Shown: positions 15,932 to 24,922 of the stretch, piece after piece
How the letters are laid out: every line of letters begins with the position of its first letter
Position numbering within the stretch: the first letter of the stretch is position 1
Source of the DNA: Nostoc sp. FACHB-973
GTDB taxonomy: Bacteria > Cyanobacteriota > Cyanobacteriia > Cyanobacteriales > Nostocaceae
Direction: 5' to 3'
Assembly: GCF_014698115.1 (NCBI RefSeq)
Contig: NZ_JACJSJ010000082.1
Location: 1-38,516 of the forward strand
Length of the DNA stretch: 38,516 nucleotides
Notes under the pieces: generated by a model
The model's database searches: none
What the model was told of the DNA's origin: nothing
The model's input: only the letters and a program-made list of their open reading frames with translations
Translations under genes and position numbers: made by a program

Positions 15932-17419
15932 ACAATTGATGCGATCGTGATTGGGTCTGGGATTGGCGGTTTAGTAACAGCAACTCAGTTAGCAGCCAAG
16001 GGAGCGAAAGTGCTGGTACTGGAACGTTATTTGATTCCAGGTGGTAGCGCTGGTTATTTTGAACGCCAAGGCTATCGATTTGATGTTGGGGCATCAATGA
16101 TTTTTGGGCTAGGGCAAAACGGCACCACCAACTTACTCACCCGCGCATTGTCAGCGGTGAATGTTAAGCAAGAGGCGATCGCAGATCCAGTGCAAATTCA
16201 CTATCATCTACCCCAAGGTTTAGACCTGAAAGTTGACCGGGTTTATGAAAAATTTTTGCAAAACCTTACTGCTCATTTTCGCCATGAAGAACAAGGGATT
16301 CGTCGCTTTTATGACGAATGCCAAAAAGTATTCAACTGCCTCAATAACATGGATTTGCTGTCACTGGAAGAACCTCGGTATCTACTGCGGGTATTTTTCC
16401 AGCATCCTTTGGCGTGTCTCGGTTTAGCTAAGTATCTGCCCCAAAATGCGGGAGATGTGGCGCGACGCTACATCAAAGACCCCCAATTATTGAAATTTAT
16501 CGATATGGAGTGTTATTGCTGGTCGGTGGTTCCAGCGGACATGACCCCAATGATTAATGCTGGGATGGTCTTTTCTGATAGGCATTACGGCGGAGTGAAC
16601 TATCCCAAAGGCGGAGTCGGACAAATTGCCCAAAAACTGGTCGAAGGTCTAGAGAAGGCTGGAGGTAAGATTCAGTACCAAGCCAGGGTCACAAAAATTC
16701 TCACAGAACAGGGACGAGCGGTGGGTGTGCAACTGGCTAATGGTAAAGTATATCGGGGTAAACGCATAGTCTCTAATGCTACACGCTGGGATACATTTCA
16801 ACAATTATTACCAGCAGAAGCAATACCCCATAATGAGAAAAAATGGCAACAAAATTATCAAAAATCACCTAGCTTCTTGAGTTTACATATGGGGGTAAAA
16901 CAGTCAGTTTTACCTGAGGGGACAGAGTGTCACCATATTTTGCTGGAAGACTGGGAAAAGATGACAGCAGTGGAGGGCACAATTTTTGTTTCGATTCCCA
17001 CATTGCTTGACCCAGATTTAGCTCCAAGCGGGTATCATATCATTCATGCCTTTACACCTCATTGGATTGATGATTGGCAAGAACTTTCTTCGAGTGAATA
17101 TCAAGCTAAGAAAGAACAGGCAGCTGGGCGAATTATTGACCGCCTAGAGAAGATTTTTCCAGGCTTAGGCGTGGGATTGGATTATTTGGAAGTGGGTACA
17201 CCCCGCACCCATCGCCGCTTTTTGGGTCGTGAGGATGGTACCTATGGGCCAATTCCCCGACGCAAATTACGCGGGTTGTTGAAGATGCCCTTTAATCGCA
17301 CCGCCATTCCAGGACTTTATTGTGTGGGGGATAGTACCTTTCCTGGTCAGGGGTTGAATGCAGTAGCTTTTTCTGGGTTTGCTTGCGCTCACCGCATTGC
17401 CGTAGATTTAAGATTATAA
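15929..17419 (+). CDS. crtH: Carotenoid cis-trans isomerase CrtH (CrtISO)
   Basis: Isomerises poly-cis carotenoids (prolycopene) to all-trans lycopene in the cyanobacterial phytoene-to-lycopene pathway, at the thylakoid or cell membrane. The 496-residue flavoprotein begins with the FAD-binding dinucleotide fold AIVIGSGIGGLVTATQLAA (5-23) and ends with LYCVGDSTFPGQGLNAVAFS, the conserved FAD/substrate C-terminus of CrtI-like enzymes. Blocks such as PKGGVGQIAQKLVEGLE and RTHRRFLGREDGTYGPIP are typical of CrtH rather than bacterial CrtI. The start is fixed by the FAD fold, but the leader is heptamer repeat. An IS5-type element begins 26 bases after the stop. Confidence 0.93.
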   Translation: MTIDAIVIGSGIGGLVTATQLAAKGAKVLVLERYLIPGGSAGYFERQGYRFDVGASMIFGLGQNGTTNLLTRALSAVNVKQEAIADPVQIHYHLPQGLDLKVDRVYEKFLQNLTAHFRHEEQGIRRFYDECQKVFNCLNNMDLLSLEEPRYLLRVFFQHPLACLGLAKYLPQNAGDVARRYIKDPQLLKFIDMECYCWSVVPADMTPMINAGMVFSDRHYGGVNYPKGGVGQIAQKLVEGLEKAGGKIQYQARVTKILTEQGRAVGVQLANGKVYRGKRIVSNATRWDTFQQLLPAEAIPHNEKKWQQNYQKSPSFLSLHMGVKQSVLPEGTECHHILLEDWEKMTAVEGTIFVSIPTLLDPDLAPSGYHIIHAFTPHWIDDWQELSSSEYQAKKEQAAGRIIDRLEKIFPGLGVGLDYLEVGTPRTHRRFLGREDGTYGPIPRRKLRGLLKMPFNRTAIPGLYCVGDSTFPGQGLNAVAFSGFACAHRIAVDLRL

Positions 17420-17508
17420 ATTAGGCGTAATTTACAAAATTTTTTATAGAACCCATTTGACATCTTATGAGGTTTTGAATTAAGGTACTCCTCAGCATCT
17501 ACAATCCA

Positions 17509-18369
17509 ATGCTAATGGCTTATTCCAGCAACCTCACTGATACAGAATGGGAAATTTTTGAACCCTTATTGCAAGATATCTTACCAACTAAGAAGCAGAC
17601 TAGACCGACTAACTGGACAAAGCGAGAGATATTCAATGGAATTCTCTATCAACTGAAAAATGGGTGCAATTGGCAAGACTTACCCAAGGATTTTCCTCCT
17701 TATTCCACCGTCTATTGGCACTTGCATTCAGTGGCGAGCAGCTGGGGTATTTGAGGAACTAATGACTGTCTTACATGTCCAAGTGCGTGAACAGGTAAAA
17801 AAAAACCGTACTGGACGACGTTAATTATCATTGACTCACAAGCGGTGAAAAATACCTGCAATGCCAGTGTGGAGTCGAAAGGTTTTTGTTTCTACAAAGC
17901 CACCAACGGTATTAAAAGGCATCTGGCTATTGACACCCTTGGGTTTCCCTTCTTTACACACTGCACTCGAGCCAATGTCTCAGATGATGCCGGATTAATT
18001 GAGATGTTTACTCTCAACATCGACTATTTCAAGTCAAAACCTCTCGATATTCCCAAGATCACCATCCTGCTAGATCATGGATATCACCCAGAATATTTGA
18101 CTCAGGAGTTAGAGCGGATTTACCCAGAACTTATGACCAAAATCCAGTTTCAACTTTCTACGAAGCCCTCAAAACAAAAGAAAGCAGCACAAGGAAAATC
18201 TGGATTTGTTCCGGCAATAGCCAGATGGGTGATCGAACGCTCCAATGCTTGGATGGAGCGTTGTAAAATTCTGGTTAAGAACTTTGAACGAACCCTCGCT
18301 GGTGCCACTGCCAAACTCAATCTCTGCTTCATCAGGTTAATGATTAAGAGGCTTGCAGTCCCTTCCTAA
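17509..18369 (+). pseudogene. IS5-family transposase, frameshifted (two shifts)
   Basis: The N-terminal part reads MAYSSNLTDTEWEIFEPLL and YQLKNGCNWQDLPKDFPPYS up to about 17727, where one extra base in CACTTGCATTCAG breaks the frame (stop at 17752-17754). The next frame continues QWRAAGVFEELMTVL to a TAA just after 17820. A nine-A run at 17797-17805 would shift -1 into the last frame, KPYWTTLIIIDSQAVKNTCN, with the catalytic Asp, then DHGYHPEYL and the ERSNAWMERCK region to the end. The A9 slip is probably programmed, as in IS427-group elements. The 17727 shift is a lesion, so this copy is likely inactive. Confidence 0.85.
17797..17805 (+). promoter_or_regulatory. A9 slippery site, probable -1 programmed frameshift
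   Basis: GTAAAAAAAAACCG contains nine A residues. Sliding back one base joins the VREQVKK frame to the frame encoding KPYWTTLIIIDSQ. This contains the A-AAA-AAA slippery heptamer type used by IS5/IS427-like elements to make OrfAB. Confidence 0.6.
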
Positions 18370-18498
18370 GATGTCAAATGGGTTCTATAGGTAATTTTGG
18401 AAAAAATCAAGCAGTTTTGATGAATTAATATATACAGCAATTATGCATGAGGTTAGGGATGGGTTGGATTACAACATTCCAAGTCCCTAACCTCAGAT

Positions 18499-19680
18499 TT
18501 ACTGTTGAGATAAACGTTTCACTTCTTCACCCGCCAACAATTGATGTGCTTTTTGCAGAATTTGGGGGATTTTATCTGCGTGGGGACTGCGGGCGAGACA
18601 TTGGCGCAAGTCTAATTCGTTTAACCGATCGCCTTTATTACCAGGAAACCAATGATCGCCATTACCAAGCAGGTTGTAACGCATTTTGCCATAGTCTACC
18701 AAATCATAGGCGATCGCTAAATTCCACAACCACAAAATCACCCGAATATTTACCTCACCAGGCGTTTCGTCAAGTGTGGGTAAATTATCCTCCCAGGTTT
18801 TTACCCAATCTTCTCCCAAAATGGCGATCGCTTCTGCTTCCAATCGTGCCAAAATTGGTGGCAGAATTTCTGATGCTCTATCTACTAATTCTAAAGTCTT
18901 CAGATGTTCATCAAAATCTTCTGGTTTTGCTGCTCCCAAACTCAAGGTATGCACTTGGTGGTGACTCAAACAAAACAAATCATTAAACACCATTGGACTC
19001 AAAGGAGCGCAAAGATTTATTAATTTTTGCGGTGGTTGATACAACAAACCTCCTTTATTAGATGGACTAATAATAAATACCCCCATATCGTGGCGTTTAG
19101 CTGCTTCAATTGCCGCCCAATTCCATTGATTAATGTAGTACCAGTGCAGGTTTACATAATCAAATTGGTTAGTATTAATTGTCTGCACAATTACATCTGT
19201 TGGCCCATGTGTAGAAAAGCCAACAAATCTGACTTTTCCCTCTGCTTGCAACTGACGTACCACATCCAAACAGCCACCAGGACGAATACTGTAGTCCAAC
19301 AACTCAGGAGTATTAATGCCGTGCAAACCTAAAAGGTCAACATAATCTAGCTGGAGATATTTTAATGATTTTTCAAACGTCTCACGGAATTGTTTTGCAT
19401 CTTTTTCTGGGCCGACTTTCGTCTGAACAATCAACTTTTCGCGGTAAAATTTGGGTAATATTCTCCCCAATTGCATCTCAGAAGTCCCATAACCACGGGC
19501 AGTTTCAATGTGATTAATCCCAACTTCCAGAGCTTTTTTGATAGTCGCTTCCAAATTTGTCTGGTTATCAGCAGGAATTTCCGATTCAGGAACATCCTGC
19601 CATTTGAACTGATACCTCATGCCGCCGCAAGAGAACACGGGCATCTGTAATTCTGTGCGTCCAAATCGTCTATATAGCAT
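18499..19680 (-). CDS. Aldo/keto reductase family oxidoreductase
   Basis: A 393-residue cytoplasmic protein of the aldo/keto reductase superfamily. It has RRFGRTELQMPVFSCGGMRY at the start, the INHIETARGYGTSE motif (Asp normally before ..AxxYG is represented by HIETARGYG; Tyr63 is the likely catalytic Tyr), KTKVG-like VQTKVGPEKD, and LLGLHGINTPE with the His. The C-terminal 100 residues (from about 290) extend beyond the barrel. The substrate is unknown. It differs from typical members in having Glu where the barrel Asp of DTAxxYG is expected. Downstream is the IS5 element. No operon partner. Confidence 0.85.
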   Translation of the reverse strand: MLYRRFGRTELQMPVFSCGGMRYQFKWQDVPESEIPADNQTNLEATIKKALEVGINHIETARGYGTSEMQLGRILPKFYREKLIVQTKVGPEKDAKQFRETFEKSLKYLQLDYVDLLGLHGINTPELLDYSIRPGGCLDVVRQLQAEGKVRFVGFSTHGPTDVIVQTINTNQFDYVNLHWYYINQWNWAAIEAAKRHDMGVFIISPSNKGGLLYQPPQKLINLCAPLSPMVFNDLFCLSHHQVHTLSLGAAKPEDFDEHLKTLELVDRASEILPPILARLEAEAIAILGEDWVKTWEDNLPTLDETPGEVNIRVILWLWNLAIAYDLVDYGKMRYNLLGNGDHWFPGNKGDRLNELDLRQCLARSPHADKIPQILQKAHQLLAGEEVKRLSQQ

Positions 19681-20002
19681 CAGTGGATTGTGGATTATTT
19701 AACAACTTTAAACCTAAAAACAAGACTCATTCGAGCCTTTAATGTCACAATAATTACCTCTGTTGAACGTGTGACATCAGTAAGATTCGTCGCATTATGA
19801 GATTTGTCAGGTCTTTTGGTTATTTGACTGTAAATTGTTCCAGTTCCACAAACCAATTATGACATCCTAATTAATACTAGCAAGCATTTTTCGATTATTT
19901 TCGTCAACAAGCTGGAAATTATATTTTGATGAAACAGGGACTGGGAACTGGAGATTAGTATTTTTAGCTAGCACTTTTAAGATAAAGGTCAAAAGTAAGA
20001 CA

Positions 20003-20030
20003 GTAGGGGCGTACAGCTGTACGCCCCTAC
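20003..20030. repeat. 28-bp palindrome core variant
   Basis: GTAGGGGCGTACAG/CTGTACGCCCCTAC is a perfect palindrome that differs from the 2442 core by compensating changes in both arms (C-to-T and G-to-A), which preserves pairing. Confidence 0.85.
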
Positions 20031-20099
20031 AAATGTCAACAGACAAGAGGCAATTAATCTTTGCCCCTTGCTTGCCTACAGGAGTGAGTCCAGATAATC

Positions 20100-20155
20100 G
20101 TAGAGGCACAGTTATGCCCCTACCTGTGTACTTCACTTACCTGAAATACGCTGTA
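20100..20155. repeat. Partial MITE-like element
   Basis: Shortened core GTAGAGGCACAGTTATGCCCCTAC followed by GTGTACTTCACTTACCTGAAA and the terminal TACGCTGTAA. The right half matches, in opposite orientation, the left half of the copy at 23676-23776. Confidence 0.65.
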
Positions 20156-20247
20156 ATAAATCAAATAGGAATGCGATAGAAAATATTAGATTTGTTGCCT
20201 AACGATATGTATTCGCAAACTTGTAAATTTATCTAGCAACAAGTCTA

Positions 20248-21108
20248 TTAAATCTTCGAGCTATAGACAGACGCAACAGCATCAGCAATTTGCTGCCCGT
20301 AGCTGATTCGCGCTACTTTAGACTGCTCAATTTGGATGCCATTACCATTAGCTAATCGATTCACAATATTGTTAGGATCGTCGCCATCAAATTCACTGCC
20401 TGAGGTAGCAATTTCTACATTGATGCCACTACCAACGATCGCATTTTGAATTGCTTGCTGAATTTCTTGTTTAAGTGCAAGGCTAGCACCGCCGCCAATT
20501 AAAATTTTACTTTGGGAGAAGCCATGAAAAGCTACTGCATAGCTAAATTCACGATGAATAATTTTACCCAGTAGGGGAAATGATGCTTCATGAATATCTG
20601 TAGATGTGATGTGCCAACGTTCCAAAGCACCACCGCCTTGTTTCCAACCTTTGCAACGCCAACAAGATACACCTTTAGCAGCTAGCACCGCAGCCACGCG
20701 TTGTGCTTGTAGATCAGTTCCTTCTTCAATCATGCCACCGTGGGGAGCGATCGCCACAAGTCCAACATGGGTGTTGTTGTCTGTTAGACGCTCAACAAAT
20801 TCGCTATTGGCTTCTGCTTGTGCATCAGTGAATGTGGGGTGAACTACCTGTGAATCTACGGTAGCATTAAATGGGAATGAAGTTGCTGCTAAACGCGATC
20901 GCCCTGCGTCTGTGACGCGAACGATATTTTCTGGATTCTCTTGGGGTGCTTGCTTGACAGTGTAAAGCGCGTATTCGTTAGCAGTACGTCTAATCCTAAC
21001 TTGGTGACCAACAGCACAACCAATGGCTGCTAATTTTTGCGGATCGACAGAACAGTGTTCTTTTGTACCTGTAGTTCTTTGTTGCACGCTGGCAGTATAT
21101 GTAGGCAT
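20248..21108 (-). CDS. Poly-gamma-glutamate hydrolase-like protein (DUF867)
   Basis: A 286-residue protein of the phage-type PghP/YmaC family of zinc peptidases that cut poly-gamma-glutamate. A C-terminal catalytic part (about 85-286) has AIAPHGGMIEEGTD with the metal-binding His and Glu, RWHITSTDIHEASF, and SYAVAFHGFSQSKILIGGG with a further His. The N-terminal 80 residues look like a separate small barrel (VGHQVRIRRTANEYALYTV). ATG 21108 is chosen over a GTG 12 bases upstream because GGAGG lies six bases before it. No signal peptide. Poly-gamma-glutamate is not a known product here, so the substrate is open. A phage origin for the family is established; recent transfer is not shown. Confidence 0.82.
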   Translation of the reverse strand: MPTYTASVQQRTTGTKEHCSVDPQKLAAIGCAVGHQVRIRRTANEYALYTVKQAPQENPENIVRVTDAGRSRLAATSFPFNATVDSQVVHPTFTDAQAEANSEFVERLTDNNTHVGLVAIAPHGGMIEEGTDLQAQRVAAVLAAKGVSCWRCKGWKQGGGALERWHITSTDIHEASFPLLGKIIHREFSYAVAFHGFSQSKILIGGGASLALKQEIQQAIQNAIVGSGINVEIATSGSEFDGDDPNNIVNRLANGNGIQIEQSKVARISYGQQIADAVASVYSSKI

Positions 21109-21710
21109 TATTTCCTCCACGTCTCAGTATTATTAGATGGAATTTATTCCACAAGTGAATTTATAAACCTTGTGTTATGGTACTTATCGCTATATTTTTT
21201 GCCAATTATGCAAAAAGTATGATAAAATCTGTAAAGAAAATATAAACTTTAATTTACTAAACTACTACTGAATTTGGAGAAAATAATTGAGTAACTTTAC
21301 TTATATACCTATCCTTTCCAGATGCAGTGGCGATCGCGCAGCAGAATATCTGGTGATAGCGAACCAAGAGAAGAAACATTAATGAGGTAGCTTTAGAAGG
21401 GAATGGGGAGTGGAGAGTAGGGAGTAGGGAGGTGGGAGGACAAGGAGAATAACTCCCCACTCCCCATTCCTCACTCAGTACTCCCAATGCCTATTACTTA
21501 AATTGAGAATTCACACCAAAGACTGGCTATATTCTGAATTCTTTTTTTGACGAATTGTTAATGGGTAACCCATTTTTGGGCGTTATTAATTACGAAGTTA
21601 TACTTTCCGCTACAACTTAGTAACAATGTAACAGTCTAATTATGTGGATAACCCGACCGTGGGAAAATCAAGATACCGAAACCAGAAATTAGAGAGGAAA
21701 ACCCTGTAAT
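21109..21710. promoter_or_regulatory. Divergent intergenic region upstream of dxs
   Basis: 602 bases between the hydrolase-like gene and dxs. It holds heptamer repeats (21400-21485) and, nearer to dxs, the short palindrome TGGGTAACCCA at 21561-21571 followed by TTTTTGGGCG. The last 30 bases carry AGAGAGGA, the dxs ribosome site. No other gene seen. Confidence 0.55.
21400..21485. repeat. GGGGAGT/CCCCACT heptamer repeats, inverted pair
   Basis: GGGGAGTGGAGAGTAGGGAG on the left faces CTCCCCACTCCCCATTCC on the right, separated by about 15 bases. Same type as at 903-999. Confidence 0.8.
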
Positions 21711-23618
21711 ATGCATCTGAGCGAAATTACCCATCCCAATCAGTTGCACGGTTTATCCGTTCGGCAACTGCAACAAATTGCCCGTCAAATTCGAGATAAG
21801 CATCTCCAAACCGTAGCGGTTAATGGTGGACATTTGGGGCCAGGGTTGGGTGTCGTAGAATTAACACTAGGGCTTTATCAAACATTAGACTTAGATCGGG
21901 ATAAAGTCATTTGGGATGTAGGACACCAAGCTTATCCCCACAAACTACTTACAGGACGTTACGATTCCTTCCACACCCTCAGACAAAAAGACGGAGTTGC
22001 GGGTTATCTCAAGCGTTGCGAAAACAAATTCGATCATTTTGGTGCGGGACATGCTTCTACCAGCATTTCAGCGGCATTAGGTATGGCTTTGGCACGAGAT
22101 TTAAAAGGCGAAAAATTTAAAGCGGTAGCTGTCATTGGCGATGGCGCACTTACAGGAGGTATGGCTTTAGAAGCCATCAACCATGCCGGACACATGCCGA
22201 AAACTAATTTGCTGGTTGTTCTCAATGACAACGACATGTCCATATCTCGCAACGTAGGCGCGATTCCTCGCTACCTGAACAAAATGCGCCTCAGCCAACC
22301 GGTGCAATTCATTAAAGATAATCTTGAAGAACAATTTAAGCAAATTCCCTTCGTTGGTGAATCTCTGTCTCCCGAACTCGGACGCATCAAAGAAGGCATG
22401 AAGCGCTTAGCCGTTCCCAAGGTAGGTGCAGTGTTTGAAGAACTCGGCTTTACTTACATCGGCCCAGTAGATGGACATAATTTAGAAGAATTGATTGCCA
22501 CTTTCCAACAAGCACATCAAATACCAGGCCCAGTTTTGGTACATGTGGCAACAATCAAAGGCAAAGGCTATGAAATTGCTGAATTAGATCAAGTTGGTTA
22601 CCACGCCCAAAGCCCCTTCAATGTAGCCACTGGCAAAGCCATTCCCTCCAGCAAACCCAAACCGCCGGCTTATGCCAAAGTCTTTTCTCACACTTTGGTA
22701 AAACTTGCCGAACAAAACCCGAAAATCATCGGCATTACTGCGGCGATGGCGACGGGAACAGGCTTAGATAAACTTCAAGCAAAACTGCCCAATCAATATA
22801 TTGATGTGGGCATTGCTGAACAACACGCTGTCACTTTAGCAGCCGGACTGGCAACCGAAGGAATGCGCCCCATCGCCGCCATTTATTCTACCTTCTTGCA
22901 ACGTGCCTACGACCAGATAATTCATGATGTCTGCATCCAAAACTTACCAGTCTTCTTCTGCTTAGATAGGGCAGGAATTGTTGGTTCCGATGGCCCCACC
23001 CACCAAGGTATGTATGACATTGCCTATCTACGTTGTATTCCTAACATAGTAGTGATGGCGCCGAAAGACGAAGCAGAACTCCAACGCATGGTAGTAACTG
23101 GTGTTAACCATACTAGCGGCCCCATCGCCATGCGTTACCCGCGTGGCAATGGCTACGGTGTGCCTCTGATGGAAGAAGGCTGGGAACCTCTGGAAATCGG
23201 CAAAGGCGAAATTCTGCGTACAGGTGATGACGTGTTAATCGTCGGCTATGGCACAATGGTTTATCCAGGGATGCAAGCTGCTGAAATCTTGAGCGAACAT
23301 GGCATTGAAGCAACTGTGATTAATGCCCGTTTCGTTAAGCCTTTGGATACCGAGTTGATTTTGCCTTTAGCTAAGAAAATCGGACGCGTTGTCACCTTAG
23401 AAGAAGGCTGCGTCATGGGTGGCTTTGGTTCTGCGATCGCCGAAGCCTTGTTAGATGCAGATATTCTCGTTCCTGTCAAGCGATTTGGTGTACCAGATGT
23501 GTTAGTAGATCATGCTGAACCAAATGAATCTAAGACAGAATTAGGTTTAACGAGTCATCAAATAGCAGAGAGAGTTTTGTCAGCTTTCTTTAAACGGCAA
23601 CTATCTACTGTTGTTTAG
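21711..23618 (+). CDS. dxs: 1-deoxy-D-xylulose-5-phosphate synthase
   Basis: Condenses pyruvate and glyceraldehyde-3-phosphate to DXP, the entry and main control step of the MEP isoprenoid pathway that supplies carotenoids, phytol and quinones. The 635-residue thiamine-diphosphate enzyme shows WDVGHQAYPHKLLTGR near 66, the ThDP motif GDGALTGGMALEA...LNDNDMSIS (about 143-178), the transketolase pyrimidine part with DVGIAEQHAVTLAAG near 365-379, and the C-terminal GCVMGGFGSAIAE. Full length. The start is supported by AGAGAGGA upstream. A perfect hairpin follows the stop. Confidence 0.97.
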   Translation: MHLSEITHPNQLHGLSVRQLQQIARQIRDKHLQTVAVNGGHLGPGLGVVELTLGLYQTLDLDRDKVIWDVGHQAYPHKLLTGRYDSFHTLRQKDGVAGYLKRCENKFDHFGAGHASTSISAALGMALARDLKGEKFKAVAVIGDGALTGGMALEAINHAGHMPKTNLLVVLNDNDMSISRNVGAIPRYLNKMRLSQPVQFIKDNLEEQFKQIPFVGESLSPELGRIKEGMKRLAVPKVGAVFEELGFTYIGPVDGHNLEELIATFQQAHQIPGPVLVHVATIKGKGYEIAELDQVGYHAQSPFNVATGKAIPSSKPKPPAYAKVFSHTLVKLAEQNPKIIGITAAMATGTGLDKLQAKLPNQYIDVGIAEQHAVTLAAGLATEGMRPIAAIYSTFLQRAYDQIIHDVCIQNLPVFFCLDRAGIVGSDGPTHQGMYDIAYLRCIPNIVVMAPKDEAELQRMVVTGVNHTSGPIAMRYPRGNGYGVPLMEEGWEPLEIGKGEILRTGDDVLIVGYGTMVYPGMQAAEILSEHGIEATVINARFVKPLDTELILPLAKKIGRVVTLEEGCVMGGFGSAIAEALLDADILVPVKRFGVPDVLVDHAEPNESKTELGLTSHQIAERVLSAFFKRQLSTVV

Positions 23619-23638
23619 TTAATTCTTTGTAGCAACGA

Positions 23639-23671
23639 ATCGCCCACACTTGTGACTCAGGTGTGGGCGAT
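23639..23671 (+). terminator. Hairpin downstream of dxs
   Basis: A perfect 11-bp GC-rich stem (ATCGCCCACAC with GTGTGGGCGAT) and an 11-base loop lie 21 bases after the dxs stop. No U-run follows, so this is a candidate transcript end rather than a proven intrinsic terminator. Confidence 0.55.
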
Positions 23672-23675
23672 CGCT

Positions 23676-23776
23676 ATATGAGGGCGTATTTCAGGTAAAT
23701 GAAGTACACGGGTAGGGGCACAGCCATGTTCCCTACACTTTGCGATATGATGTTGTACCGCATCTGAATGGGAATC
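23676..23776. repeat. MITE-like element, diverged copy
   Basis: GGCGTATTTCAGGTAAATGAAGTACACG leads into the core GTAGGGGCACAGCCATGTTCCCTAC (23712-23736), then GCATCTGAATGGGAATCGC. The left part is the reverse complement of the right part of the 20100 copy. The outer CGCTATAT on both sides matches the 24811-24908 copy. Confidence 0.6.
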
Positions 23777-23849
23777 GCTATATATTAATAAACCACAGTA
23801 GGGTGGGCATTATAATGTCTAGCCTACAAACTTTGATTGCGAGGTTTTT

Positions 23850-24728
23850 ATGAGTCAGATTGAACGAGTGGCGATCGTTGGAGGAACCCACGGCAATGAG
23901 TTAACAGGAGTATACTTAGTCAAAAAGTTTCAGCAACATCCAAATTTAATTAACAAACAAAGTTTAGAAACTTTGGTGTTACTTGGTAATGCCAAAGCTA
24001 TTACAGAAGGTAAACGTTACATTGACAAAGATTTAAATCGCTGCTTCAGCAATCAAGACTTACAAAACCCAAATCTCTTAAGTTACGAAGATAAGCGGGC
24101 GAAAGAAATTAAACAGATACTGCAACCACAAAATCAGCCTTTTGCAGATGTAATCATTGATTTACATAGCACAACTGCCAACATGGGGCTAAGTTTAATT
24201 TTTTGTGAACTGCATCCTTTATTACTTAGTTTAGCTGCTTATTTAAGTTCGATAAATCCTTTAGTGAGAGTGTGTATTAATCCACAATCAAAAGAAGGTG
24301 GTTTTCTACGTTCTTTGTGCGAATTAGGTTTTGTAATTGAAGTTGGTGCCGTAGCTCAAAATGTCTTAAATGCTGAATTGTTTCAACAAACAGAACAGCT
24401 TATTTACGCAATTTTGGACTATTTTGAATGGTGTAACCAAGGTAATATTCCACAGATAAACAGCAGCTTGACACTCTATCAATACATCAGCACTATTGAT
24501 TATCCCCGAGATGAACGCGGGGAAATTCAAGCCATGATTCATCCCCAGCTTCAGTTTCGGGATTATCAGCCTCTGAATCCAGGTGAGCCAATATTTCTGA
24601 GTTTTGCAGGAAAAGATATTTTATATGAGGGGGTATCTACTGTTTATCCGATTTTTATTAATGAAGCAGCTTATTATGAAAAAGGAATTGCAATGCATTT
24701 AACTCAAAAGCAAACAAAGGTAGTTTAA
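23850..24728 (+). CDS. Aspartoacylase / succinylglutamate desuccinylase family
   Basis: A zinc-dependent hydrolase that removes acyl groups from N-acyl amino acids, most like aspartoacylase (N-acetylaspartate to aspartate and acetate). The 292-residue protein has GGTHGNELTG (11-20) with the zinc His and Glu, KDLNRCF (about 59-65), DLHSTTANMG with the third zinc ligand (about 105-114), and GFVIEVGAV with the catalytic Glu (about 163). Length is close to the mammalian-type enzyme. ATG 23850 follows GAGG seven bases upstream. No linked pathway genes; cytoplasmic by lack of a signal. Confidence 0.88.
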   Translation: MSQIERVAIVGGTHGNELTGVYLVKKFQQHPNLINKQSLETLVLLGNAKAITEGKRYIDKDLNRCFSNQDLQNPNLLSYEDKRAKEIKQILQPQNQPFADVIIDLHSTTANMGLSLIFCELHPLLLSLAAYLSSINPLVRVCINPQSKEGGFLRSLCELGFVIEVGAVAQNVLNAELFQQTEQLIYAILDYFEWCNQGNIPQINSSLTLYQYISTIDYPRDERGEIQAMIHPQLQFRDYQPLNPGEPIFLSFAGKDILYEGVSTVYPIFINEAAYYEKGIAMHLTQKQTKVV

Positions 24729-24810
24729 GACAAATATGTCATTAGTTATTTGCAAAGGACAAATGACCAATGACCAATGAGTAATGAGGATCTTCGCAGA
24801 AAATAGTGCA

Positions 24811-24908
24811 ATATAGCGGTTTGCAATTGCATGAAGTACAGACAATTCGTAGGGGCGCACAGCTGTGCGCCCCTACCGTGTACCTCATTCAAATAAAAAT
24901 CGCTATAT
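24811..24908. mobile_element. MITE-like element, 98 bp, complete copy
   Basis: Perfect outer inverted repeats ATATAGCG (24811-24818) and CGCTATAT (24901-24908) flank the perfect 28-base palindrome at 24849-24876. The inner sides carry GCATGAAGTACAG and TGTACCTCATTC, also inverted. No ORF. It lies 14 bases from the end of the next gene. Confidence 0.7.
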
Positions 24909-24922
24909 CTCAGCGCATTAGC

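Larger units (their letters stand above)
17445..18389 (+). mobile_element. IS5-family insertion sequence, about 0.94 kb
   Basis: Perfect 23-bp inverted repeats TATAGAACCCATTTGACATC(TTA) at 17445-17467 and 18367-18389 enclose one transposase region. The outermost TA (or TATA) may be target duplication rather than element. The transposase stop codon lies inside the right repeat. It sits between crtH and the aldo/keto reductase gene without breaking either. Confidence 0.9.
19681..20247. other. Intergenic region with two palindromic repeats
   Basis: 567 bases upstream of the aldo/keto reductase gene and downstream of the poly-gamma-glutamate hydrolase-like gene. It contains palindrome cores at 20003-20030 and 20100-20123, the second followed by a MITE-type terminal sequence ACCTGAAATACGCTGTAA at 20138-20155. 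No gene was found; the open frames here are repeat-derived. Confidence 0.65.

Noticed and set aside
18447..18986. Long plus-strand open frame of 179 codons
   Set aside because: It is the antisense of the aldo/keto reductase C-terminus and has no protein-like motif.
19867..20136. 89-codon minus-strand frame between the hydrolase-like and aldo/keto reductase genes
   Set aside because: Runs through two palindromic repeats and has no ribosome site; reads as repeat-derived.
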